Shown: positions 1 through 6,822 of the stretch, piece after piece | How positions within the stretch are numbered: the first letter of the stretch is position 1 | Layout of the letters: each line of letters begins with the position of its first letter | Assembly (NCBI GenBank): GCA_943354625.1 | Contig: CALRCS010000007.1 | Location: 1-15,906, forward strand | DNA length: 15,906 bases | Direction: 5' to 3' | DNA from: Candidatus Nomurabacteria bacterium | GTDB lineage: Bacteria; Patescibacteriota; Minisyncoccia; Phycocordibacterales; PALSA-1337 | Translations under genes and position numbers: made by a program | The notes under the pieces: generated by a model | What the model was told of the DNA's origin: nothing | The model's database searches: none | What the model saw: the letters and a program-made list of their open reading frames with translations, nothing else

Positions 1-353
1 TGATTATTTTTTCACGGGATTCCTCTAGAAATCTTGTCTATAAAAAGCTATGGAATGATATGTATATAGAGTCCATGCATGGAATAGCGATCTCTATTTC
101 TTTAAAGAAACGAAATAGGTTTTTTCCTAGATTGCTTTCAGATATGTGTATTTTGGGAGAAAAGACTGGAGGTCTTGGGCCAATGCTTGGACACTGCGGA
201 AGGATCTTTGAGCAAGATATAGACAATTCCCTCAAGAGGTTTTCTTCTTTAGTAGAACCTATCTTGATGGTTTTTATGGGTCTTATTGTTGGATCCATCG
301 CTCTATCCATAATTTTACCTGTATATGAAATTACAAATCATCTTTCAAAATAG
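1..353 (+). CDS. pilC: Type IV pilus assembly / type II secretion inner-membrane platform protein (PilC/GspF), C-terminal part
   Basis: The frame is open from base 3 and the 5' part of the gene lies outside the window; 116 residues are visible, ending at TAG 351-353. The visible part is the end of the second GspF domain. It shows a GEKTGGLGPML-like segment, then a stretch resembling 'D...LKRFSSLVEPILM', then a final hydrophobic membrane helix (MVFMGLIVGSIALSIILP) and a short tail. The Glu-Pro in LVEPI and the LP at the end of the helix are typical of the family. PilC/GspF is the polytopic platform protein that couples the assembly ATPase to pilin insertion. The pilin genes that follow directly, the first overlapping by 29 bp, fit this. 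The Met at base 60 is internal and is not a start. Confidence 0.9.
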   Translation, partial: IIFSRDSSRNLVYKKLWNDMYIESMHGIAISISLKKRNRFFPRLLSDMCILGEKTGGLGPMLGHCGRIFEQDIDNSLKRFSSLVEPILMVFMGLIVGSIALSIILPVYEITNHLSK

Positions 354-1620
354 CTTTTATAAAAAAGGATTTTTAACGGCTGAGATTATGCTGGCTTTTT
401 CATTATTTATTCTCTTTACGATTTCCACATTCACGCTATTAGCTTCAATGCAAAGACTTAAGACATTGTCATTGAAGGAATTGGATAAAATGAAGGATTT
501 TGTTTATAAAATGGATAACAGTATTGATTTGGCAATAGTACAATACGGGAATGACTCACAGGTATTATCAAATTATTTATTTACACTTTCTAAATCTGAC
601 TATGTAGAATCCTGGGGAAGGAATAGCTGTAATTCTAGGATAAATTTTGATCAGAATAAAATAAAATATTTTCCAAATGGTATTGATGTGGGAATTTCAA
701 ATGCCAGCACGGATATAGAGGTTCGGAATGGTATTGTTTATTTGACTGCGGATTCTGCTACTTTATCGAAACCAGATTTTTTTATAATTAATGCAAAAAA
801 TCCTGCAAACCCAGTAATAATTTCATCACTAAACACCGGTCCGGGAATTTCGGCTATAGAAATAGCTGGACCATATGCCTTCATGGCACAAGCTAGTACA
901 GTAAACCAAATACAGATCATAGATATACACAATAGAAATGCTCCCCAATTAATCTCTCAGATAAAGTTACCTACACCAACGCCGACAACTACAGCGCCTT
1001 TTGCCACCTCAATTTTTTATTCAAAAGGATATGTATATTTGGGTACGGTAAAGTGGGTTGGGGCAGAATTTTCTATTATTGATATTTCAAATATTCATAG
1101 TCCTGTTGTGGTTGGACAATTTGAGACAAATACATTAATTAACGATATATATGTTAGAGGAAATAAAGCCTATCTTGCGAGTTCTGATGAGAAACAAATA
1201 CGAATTTTGGACGTAAGTAATAAAAGTAACCCAATACTAATTGATTATTTTTCACCTACTGGTTGGCAGACACAAGAAGGAAAAACTCTAGATTTTTTTG
1301 AGGGTCATGTCGGCTTTGGTAGGACGGTCGGAGGTTTCAATGTTATAGCAAATCACGAAGCATTTATTTTCTCTACAACTACATATATCTCCTCAGATAC
1401 AGCTGGCGGAGTATATGGAATGCTATTAAGACCGTCATTTAATTTTTTATTAACTCACCAGGGTGGCAAGGAATTTCAAGTATTTGATTCTACATTAAAG
1501 AATAAATTATTTGATATGCCTCTTGGAAGCCAGCCAGTAAAGATGGCATGTGATGGAGATAAAATATTTTTTGCAACAGGGAATGGTCTGGGTTTATCAA
1601 TATTAGAATTGGGTGAATAA
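325..1620 (+). CDS. Large prepilin-like protein with LVIVD-type beta-propeller head
   Basis: This 431-residue protein starts with a class III prepilin leader of 15 residues ending in Gly15. Phe16 (+1) and Glu20 (+5) follow, then about 22 hydrophobic residues. That is the classic N-terminal methylation/cleavage signature, so processing by PilD and insertion through the pilus machinery are expected. After a helical stalk (about 42-75) the head contains at least four repeats of the form G-x-Y-h-A ... h-I-I-D-h-S-N-x-x-x-P, near residues 135-166, 181-212, 234-264 and 278-308, and weaker copies to the C terminus. These resemble LVIVD (PF08309) beta-propeller blades. The start at 325 overlaps pilC by 29 bp, but the leader is convincing. 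Residues 216-224 form a Thr/Pro-rich linker. I infer a minor pilin or pilus-tip protein displaying a propeller, perhaps an adhesin. The ligand is unknown. Confidence 0.82.
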   Translation: MKLQIIFQNSFYKKGFLTAEIMLAFSLFILFTISTFTLLASMQRLKTLSLKELDKMKDFVYKMDNSIDLAIVQYGNDSQVLSNYLFTLSKSDYVESWGRNSCNSRINFDQNKIKYFPNGIDVGISNASTDIEVRNGIVYLTADSATLSKPDFFIINAKNPANPVIISSLNTGPGISAIEIAGPYAFMAQASTVNQIQIIDIHNRNAPQLISQIKLPTPTPTTTAPFATSIFYSKGYVYLGTVKWVGAEFSIIDISNIHSPVVVGQFETNTLINDIYVRGNKAYLASSDEKQIRILDVSNKSNPILIDYFSPTGWQTQEGKTLDFFEGHVGFGRTVGGFNVIANHEAFIFSTTTYISSDTAGGVYGMLLRPSFNFLLTHQGGKEFQVFDSTLKNKLFDMPLGSQPVKMACDGDKIFFATGNGLGLSILELGE

Positions 1621-1630
1621 ATATAAAAAT

Positions 1631-1798
1631 ATGAATAAAGCTTTCTCTCTAATAGAAATAATAGTTTATATAAGCCTACTCTCATTACTTTTGATTGGAG
1701 TTTTTTCATCAGTTTTAGGATCAGTATATATGGGTATGAATAATAAGAGTTTCACTGAAGGGGATTATGAAGAATTAATTAAAAACTTCCATGAATAA
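1631..1798 (+). CDS. Very short minor pilin-like protein
   Basis: 55 residues from ATG 1631. The leader is only four residues (MNKA), followed by Phe5 and Ser-Leu-Ile-Glu9, so Glu is at +5. A hydrophobic helix (IIVYISLLSLLLIGVFSSVL) follows and then about 30 polar residues. The residue at -1 is Ala instead of the usual Gly, which prepilin peptidases tolerate in some pilins. A GTG at 1613 would extend the leader by six residues and overlap the preceding gene. I prefer 1631 because the other short-leader pilins here also begin MNK. There is essentially no globular head, so it is either a minimal helix-only pseudopilin or a shortened relic. It lies 10 bp after the propeller pilin and overlaps the next gene by 8 bp. 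Confidence 0.72.
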   Translation: MNKAFSLIEIIVYISLLSLLLIGVFSSVLGSVYMGMNNKSFTEGDYEELIKNFHE

Positions 1799-2162
1799 AG
1801 GATTTATTGCACTTACATTGGTTATAACTACCGCTAGTCTATTACTAGCTTTTACATATATGCAATCTATAGAAATTGCTTTGTTTTTTGATCAGACGAG
1901 ATTGAAAGAATATAGATTAATAAATTATTACAATGCAGGAAGTTGTATTGATCAAGCAATATTAAATTTAGCTCATGATTATTTTTATGAAGTTTCCACA
2001 CCTATTATAATTCCAGATTTTAATTGTGTTATCGATAGTGTAGAAAGTATTGGCGAGTTTAGGATAATTCACACTTACGGAAACTATAAAAATATAAAGA
2101 TAAAACGAATGGCAAAAGTAAAGTTATATGACGATAGAGTTATGGTCGAATTATTAATTTAA
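1791..2162 (+). CDS. Minor pilin-like membrane protein lacking Glu5 (PilX/GspK-like position)
   Basis: 123 residues beginning MNKG-F, giving a four-residue leader with Gly4 at -1 and Phe5 at +1. A hydrophobic helix runs to about residue 25. The +5 residue is Thr9 where pilins normally have Glu. In type II secretion and type IV pili the tip-initiating subunit of the GspK kind lacks this Glu, and such subunits tend to lie late in minor pilin clusters, as here. The remaining 95 residues have two Cys (in GSCID and FNCVID), which could pair, and no domain I recognise. The gene overlaps the preceding mini-pilin by 8 bp and is followed 13 bp later by the main pilin-like gene. The role as a tip or priming subunit is an inference. 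Confidence 0.7.
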   Translation: MNKGFIALTLVITTASLLLAFTYMQSIEIALFFDQTRLKEYRLINYYNAGSCIDQAILNLAHDYFYEVSTPIIIPDFNCVIDSVESIGEFRIIHTYGNYKNIKIKRMAKVKLYDDRVMVELLI

Positions 2163-2175
2163 TTAAAATAAAAAT

Positions 2176-2631
2176 ATGAATAAAAATAAAAAAATAAAGA
2201 AGGGCTTTACGTTGATAGAAATTCTGGTGGTTATCGGTATTATTGCTGTGCTTTCTGCAGTCGTGCTTGTTGCTATAAATCCAGCAAGGCAGTTTAAACT
2301 TGCTCGAGATTCACAGAGGGTGGCGAATATCACAGCGATATTGAATGCTGTAGGCCAAAATACAGCAGAACATAAAGGAGTCTTTGATTGTACTGTCGTA
2401 TTGCCAAGTACATCGAAAACTATATCTACAGTGACAGGTGGTGTTGATATAGCATCGTGTCTTGTCCCAACATACATATCCTCTCTACCTTTTGATCCAT
2501 CAAAGGCTGGAGCCAAATTTACAAGTATTACAGACTATGACACAGGATACTCTATTTTTCAGGATGCAGATGGACGAATAAAAGTCACTGCAGAAGGGGA
2601 AATAAATACAGATATTTCTATGTCTAGATAA
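2176..2631 (+). CDS. Type IV pilin-like protein (probable main structural pilin of this cluster)
   Basis: 151 residues with a lysine-rich ten-residue leader ending at Gly10, then Phe11-Thr-Leu-Ile-Glu15 and a long hydrophobic alpha-1 helix to about residue 35. The following NPARQFKLARDSQR segment and 'ILNAV' continuation are typical of pilins in Patescibacteria. Cys72 and Cys95 could form a disulfide in the head. The head is about 100 residues, the usual size for a PilA/PulG-like subunit. It is the last gene of the pilin cluster and has the most canonical signal of the four, so it is the best candidate for the major subunit. No Shine-Dalgarno sequence is seen. The AT-rich stretch before the ATG resembles that before base 1631. 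Confidence 0.88.
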   Translation: MNKNKKIKKGFTLIEILVVIGIIAVLSAVVLVAINPARQFKLARDSQRVANITAILNAVGQNTAEHKGVFDCTVVLPSTSKTISTVTGGVDIASCLVPTYISSLPFDPSKAGAKFTSITDYDTGYSIFQDADGRIKVTAEGEINTDISMSR

Positions 2632-2647
2632 TGGGAAAATGTGCCAT

Positions 2648-2686
2648 TATAAGTGTTCCCTTTATCTACGATATAAGTGTTCCCTT
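2648..2686 (+). repeat. 15-bp direct repeat upstream of the carboxypeptidase gene
   Basis: TATAAGTGTTCCCTT occurs exactly at 2648-2662 and again at 2672-2686, a 24-bp period. The second copy reaches the expected -35 region of the promoter with TATAAT at 2704-2709. The block begins with TGTGCC at 2640 and carries tandem copies, which is also how ends of some insertion sequences look (IS21-type ends carry multiple repeats), but no transposase is nearby. It may be a regulator-binding site or a solo transposon end. Confidence 0.6.
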
Positions 2687-2716
2687 AACTACAGAAAGTA
2701 CGCTATAATAAACAGA
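2681..2716 (+). promoter_or_regulatory. Promoter of the D,D-carboxypeptidase gene, predicted leaderless
   Basis: A perfect -10 TATAAT lies at 2704-2709, seven bases before ATG 2717, so transcription would start at or next to the A of the start codon. The -35 region (near 2681) is poor and falls in the second copy of the direct repeat, which suggests activator help. The 13-base block GCTATAATAAACA here recurs in the promoter of the HAD gene at 9138-9150 on the minus strand. Confidence 0.6.
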
Positions 2717-3703
2717 ATGAATGCTATTAAAAAACTTATAGTATTTTGTCTTATAGTTATTCTGATTACTTTTACTGTGAAGATTATAATGATTGGTTTG
2801 GATATGAAATCAGATGAACAGACTCAGATAACTGGGTCTGTTCCTGTTTCTAATAAGAATTTTACGCCGGAGGTGGATCCAAAAATTTTAATTAACGATG
2901 ATGAAAAGCCTATTGTTATTCCAAAAGCTAAAAAGGTAGTCCCTAAACCATATATATCTGCTGAGTCATATTTAGTTGCAAATCTAGTCACAGGTGAGAA
3001 ATATATTGATTTTAATTCAAATAAAGTATTCCCAATTGCTTCAGTAAGTAAATTATATACTGCACTTGTAGTACATCATCTTTTTGATTTAAATAAAGGT
3101 ATCGTGATTACTCAAAGTATACTTGATTCTTACGGTGATGCTGGACACTTGATGCTTGGTGAAAAGTTTTTACCTGATGAATTACTGAACGTACTTCTTT
3201 TGGAATCTAGCAATGATGCTGCTGAAGCTTTTTCTGAATCATATGATATTTCTACAACTTCAAAAAAATTTATTGAACAAATGAATGGTTTTGCGCAAGA
3301 AATAGGTATGAATAATACACATTTCTCTGATCCATCAGGATTGAGTTCTTTGAATGTTTCAAATGTAGATGACTTATTTGTATTAGCTCAATATCTAAAC
3401 AGATCAGAAAAAGAAATATTAGCAATTTCTAGAACAAAGGAAATAGATATTGCCACGACTACTGATCATGGTTCACATCACCTTGTTAATATAAATCCAT
3501 TTTCAAATTACCCATCGTTTATAGGAGGAAAAACTGGTAGAACAAATGAAGCGAAGGAGGCTATGGTTTCTTTATTTAATCAAAAAGTAGGGAATATTGA
3601 ATATCCTATAGCGGTAATTATTCTACGCTCTAATCTTGGTGAAAGGGAAATAAATACAGAAAAACTTTTGGGTATGTTTATGGATAAGATGATAAAGAAA
3701 TAG
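2717..3703 (+). CDS. Membrane-anchored D-alanyl-D-alanine carboxypeptidase (peptidase S11)
   Basis: 328 residues from ATG 2717. An N-terminal hydrophobic helix (about 5-28) serves as an anchor or uncleaved signal, followed by a linker rich in Lys, Pro and Asp and then the penicillin-binding catalytic domain. All three active-site motifs are present: SxxK as S109-V-S-K112, SxN as S164-S-N166, and KTG as K272-T-G274. The family removes the terminal D-Ala from peptidoglycan pentapeptides and acts outside the membrane. It differs from PBP5-like enzymes in having its anchor at the N terminus and no obvious C-terminal amphipathic tail. An upstream in-frame ATG at 2639 would add 26 residues of repeat-encoded, non-hydrophobic sequence, so I reject it. 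The 3' end overlaps the convergent phosphorylase gene by 26 bp. Confidence 0.92.
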   Translation: MNAIKKLIVFCLIVILITFTVKIIMIGLDMKSDEQTQITGSVPVSNKNFTPEVDPKILINDDEKPIVIPKAKKVVPKPYISAESYLVANLVTGEKYIDFNSNKVFPIASVSKLYTALVVHHLFDLNKGIVITQSILDSYGDAGHLMLGEKFLPDELLNVLLLESSNDAAEAFSESYDISTTSKKFIEQMNGFAQEIGMNNTHFSDPSGLSSLNVSNVDDLFVLAQYLNRSEKEILAISRTKEIDIATTTDHGSHHLVNINPFSNYPSFIGGKTGRTNEAKEAMVSLFNQKVGNIEYPIAVIILRSNLGEREINTEKLLGMFMDKMIKK

Positions 3704-5282
3704 GTATATATAGTTTCTGAATATATTCATCAAGCATTCTCTTTGTACTAAATTTATCCATTATCAATTTACGTGCGCTATTCATCCTTTCTTTCCATCT
3801 ATTTGGATTATCATAATATTCAGGTACTATTGTATTTTCAAGTAAGGTTAATAGATTTTCTGTAATATCATCTTCTTTTTCACTATTTGTAACTTCCCAT
3901 CCTAAAGCAGAAATATCTATTTCATCAATCCAGCCATCCTTTGTTGTTAGTGGCAGTACTCCATTTAGACAAGCTTTCATACCACTAGTTCCGCACGCTT
4001 CTCTACCAACTATAGGTGTATTTAGCCAAATATCACACCCAGAAACCATTAGTTTTGAGATTCTCATATCGTAACTTGGGATAAAGGCCAGCATTCCTTT
4101 TAACTCATTATTCATTAAATCATCTATCTTTTTTAAGAAATCATTTTTTTCTATATACGTTTCATTTAATGAACTAGAAAAAACTATTTGTATCTTTCTA
4201 TTTGTTATATTAGCCAACTTCTTCAGCCTTTCTATATCACCTAGTATTGCTAGTGGTCTTTTGTATTCTACAAATCTCCGCGCCCAGCCTAAAAGTAGGG
4301 TATTTTCATCAAAAGATACATGGCTTTTTTCCTCTATTAACTTTATTAATTCTCTCTTTTTTTCTTTATGACTATAGAATTTTAGTGAATCCCATCGATC
4401 AAGATTTATTCCATTAGTTATGGATTCTATTTGATAATTCTTCCATAATTCATTTGCGGTTTTACCATGCAATTGACTAACAGCATTTACTTTTGAAGAC
4501 ATATTTAGCGCCAGATTTGTCATTGAAAACATTCCATTTTCACTATTTAGTCCGAGATTTATGAATTCTTCGGGGAAAATTGTCTTCATTATTGCTATAT
4601 CAAACATCTCTTGTCCAGCTGAAACAAGTGTGTGGTTTGTAAAGACTACTTGTCTCTTTGCATATTTACATGCTTCATTGAACTCTATTTTACGATTTTT
4701 CATTTCTTGTTTTATGAGTTCATACAACATAAAAGCAGAATGACCTTCATTTAGATGATAGACTGATGGGTGAATATTTAATGCTTTTAGTACCTTCATT
4801 CCTCCTATACCTAGAATGATTTCTTGTTCCAATCTCAAATATCTATCTTCTACATAAAGTTCATCACAAATTTTCCAATCATCAGAACTATTTTCCTCAA
4901 GTTGTGTATCTAATAAATATAAATTTACTTTATTTTTCTTCCATTGCCATGCTTGAATGTAGATAGTACGTTTATCTATTTTAATTGGCAGTTTTAGTAC
5001 ACTACCATCAGATTTTTTTACCAAAGTTAAGCCAAGTTCAGGAGGAGTTTTCCTTTCACTAGAAGGTTCAGTTCCGTGCTCATCATTTTTATGATAAAAG
5101 AGCCCAAAAGCTATAGCGGGGAAGTTTTGACTTACCATTTCATTTATATAATCTCCCGCAAGTATTCCAAGTCCGCCTGCATAAAGTGGATCATGATCAA
5201 AAAGGGCATATTCAGCACAAAAGTACGCTACAGGTTTATCTTCGAAAGCATTGTATTGATTGTGTATATTTTTTAGTTTCAT
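3678..5282 (-). CDS. glgP: Alpha-glucan (glycogen) phosphorylase, short form, GT35
   Basis: 534 residues. The enzyme releases glucose-1-phosphate from alpha-1,4-glucans with phosphate and pyridoxal phosphate. Seen: an N-terminal segment with AYFCAEYALFDH and YAGGLGILAGDY (about 19-45); HLNEGHSAF at 176-184; FTNHTLVSAGQE at 214-225; RRFVEYKRP at 335-343; and the cofactor motif EACGTSGMKACLNG with the expected PLP-binding Lys436. It matches the short bacterial/archaeal alpha-glucan phosphorylase type and is shorter than the roughly 800-residue classical enzymes. It is the last gene of the glgA-GH57-glgP series, 34 bp after GH57. No Shine-Dalgarno is seen. A GATAAT upstream could be a weak internal promoter. 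Confidence 0.93.
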   Translation of the reverse strand: MKLKNIHNQYNAFEDKPVAYFCAEYALFDHDPLYAGGLGILAGDYINEMVSQNFPAIAFGLFYHKNDEHGTEPSSERKTPPELGLTLVKKSDGSVLKLPIKIDKRTIYIQAWQWKKNKVNLYLLDTQLEENSSDDWKICDELYVEDRYLRLEQEIILGIGGMKVLKALNIHPSVYHLNEGHSAFMLYELIKQEMKNRKIEFNEACKYAKRQVVFTNHTLVSAGQEMFDIAIMKTIFPEEFINLGLNSENGMFSMTNLALNMSSKVNAVSQLHGKTANELWKNYQIESITNGINLDRWDSLKFYSHKEKKRELIKLIEEKSHVSFDENTLLLGWARRFVEYKRPLAILGDIERLKKLANITNRKIQIVFSSSLNETYIEKNDFLKKIDDLMNNELKGMLAFIPSYDMRISKLMVSGCDIWLNTPIVGREACGTSGMKACLNGVLPLTTKDGWIDEIDISALGWEVTNSEKEDDITENLLTLLENTIVPEYYDNPNRWKERMNSARKLIMDKFSTKRMLDEYIQKLYIPISLSSYP

Positions 5283-5316
5283 TTTTAAAAGGGCAATTAT
5301 CTTACACTGTAGCTAT

Positions 5317-6810
5317 TTATGACCCACGTTGTTCTGGTTGACCACCACGGATTTCATAGTACTTTGTTTTGTATTTTTCGATGGTTTCTTCAACCTCTTT
5401 ATGTGGAATTTCTACTCTCAGTAGATCAATAGCATTTATGGTGTCATATATATCAAGTTTGTTTTCAAGTTTATACATTGCATCACGCCAAAGAATAGCT
5501 TTTTCATATTCTCTCCTATCCGTAGCTTCCTTTTCAAGTCTTTTCATCATATCCATAAAAGCAAAATAGACGCCTTCTTCTGATCCACCACGGCTAATAG
5601 TTCGATCTTTGAATGGAATACGCATAATAGATCCTTGTTCGGCCATCATTTGGCGTATTTTACCTGTTCTTTGCCAGTTAAATGAAGTAGCTATTATATG
5701 TTCATAAAAATCTCGTCCTTTGTTTAATTTGTCTTCGCCTAGATCTGGAATGAAGCGTAAAGTATCTAGAAGTCGAAAAGCTCCATCCTCTATCATTTCA
5801 ACACTCCACCAGGGCTTTGCAGATGCCCACCAGAAATGATCTGAAGCGAGAGCAATATCCATTTTCTTTCGAACTTGGTCGTATCTCGAGTGATTTCTAT
5901 CCATTGCATATACTTCGTTTAGTACCAAGTCAGTAAAAGCCCATTGCCATTTATGTATAGAATTTTCTGGGTCAGACCATGATAAAAACTGACTGCCACT
6001 ATCAATATCCTGTTTACTTGAAGCCCATGTAGCTCTTGTTGGAATTACTTCTTTTATTTCTTTATAATATTTTTCAATATCTGAAATTTGATCAAATTCA
6101 ATTTCAGGTGTCTCAAAGATTTCAAAAAGCATTTTCTCTAGCCCTGGTCTATGATGCCCAAAGGTCTCTATATCCATAGCTGTTACGATATAGTTATTAC
6201 TTTTTAGATTGTCATGTATAGCCTCAAGTAATGTTTCTCGAGATCTAACTACTGCGCTCATTATGAGGTTACTAAGTCTTCTCTCACGAAAGAAAACATT
6301 AAGGTTTGTACCTTTGATTTTATTTATTTTACCATAGTCGACACGACCGACTTCACCGCCACAAGAAATTTCATCAAGAATAATCCATTTAAATCCTAAT
6401 TTTTCAATGATAGGTATTATTTTTTCATCGTAAGCCATTTCTGGTGCAAAGAAACCTTGTGGTTTGTAGCCTTTACCTAGATAGAATTCTAAGGTTTCAT
6501 TATTCAAAGTGATTTGTCTTATTATTTCTTCTTCATTTAGAAATGGTAGTAGAGCATGATACTTTGCTGATGAAGTAAATTCTATTCGACCATCTTCTGC
6601 CAACTCTCGAAGTTTTTTTAAAATATCCTGATGCCCGTATTTATCAAAAAGTTCAAGCAATGCACCATTTATGTTTAGTGTTAGGTGTATTTTTTTATTT
6701 TTTATTAAACCATCAATAATAGGTTGGTAGCATTGAACAGTTATAGCGCTCAATATATCAGGCTGTTGCTCTGCGGGTTGGTACATGTGTAGAAAGTTTG
6801 CCCATCTCAT
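5317..6810 (-). CDS. Glycoside hydrolase family 57 alpha-glucan-acting enzyme
   Basis: 497 residues. The GH57 signatures can be read in order. Near the start H8-M-Y-Q11-P12 is the HxxQP form of motif 1. FFAPE124MAY carries the expected catalytic nucleophile Glu124. AMD213IE215TFGH219 matches the motif-4 region that carries the general acid Asp213. Family members are alpha-amylases, 4-alpha-glucanotransferases and glycogen branching enzymes. The DxExFGH form resembles branching enzymes, but the protein is shorter than well-known GH57 branching enzymes, so the exact reaction is open. The gene starts 12 bp after the glgA stop and precedes glgP, so it is probably the branching or trimming enzyme of this small glycogen pathway. 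No glgB or debranching gene is in the window. There is no recognisable Shine-Dalgarno sequence. Confidence 0.88.
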   Translation of the reverse strand: MRWANFLHMYQPAEQQPDILSAITVQCYQPIIDGLIKNKKIHLTLNINGALLELFDKYGHQDILKKLRELAEDGRIEFTSSAKYHALLPFLNEEEIIRQITLNNETLEFYLGKGYKPQGFFAPEMAYDEKIIPIIEKLGFKWIILDEISCGGEVGRVDYGKINKIKGTNLNVFFRERRLSNLIMSAVVRSRETLLEAIHDNLKSNNYIVTAMDIETFGHHRPGLEKMLFEIFETPEIEFDQISDIEKYYKEIKEVIPTRATWASSKQDIDSGSQFLSWSDPENSIHKWQWAFTDLVLNEVYAMDRNHSRYDQVRKKMDIALASDHFWWASAKPWWSVEMIEDGAFRLLDTLRFIPDLGEDKLNKGRDFYEHIIATSFNWQRTGKIRQMMAEQGSIMRIPFKDRTISRGGSEEGVYFAFMDMMKRLEKEATDRREYEKAILWRDAMYKLENKLDIYDTINAIDLLRVEIPHKEVEETIEKYKTKYYEIRGGQPEQRGS

Positions 6811-6822
6811 GTGTTTATTGAA

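Noticed and set aside
738..932. Antisense open frame inside the propeller pilin, and similar ones opposite glgA, GH57, the helicase and copA
   Set aside because: They lie entirely within well-supported genes, have no family resemblance and no promoter or start signal.
1631..2162. The mini-pilin and the following pilin-like gene as one frameshifted gene
   Set aside because: The second gene has its own start codon, four-residue leader and hydrophobic helix, so they are two separate subunits.
2640..2700. CRISPR-like repeat
   Set aside because: There are only two 15-bp copies with 9 bases between them, with no array and no cas genes in the window.
2639..2716. Upstream in-frame ATG extending the carboxypeptidase by 26 residues
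   Set aside because: The stretch consists of the direct repeat and promoter, encodes no signal-like sequence, and the anchor helix begins right after Met at 2717.
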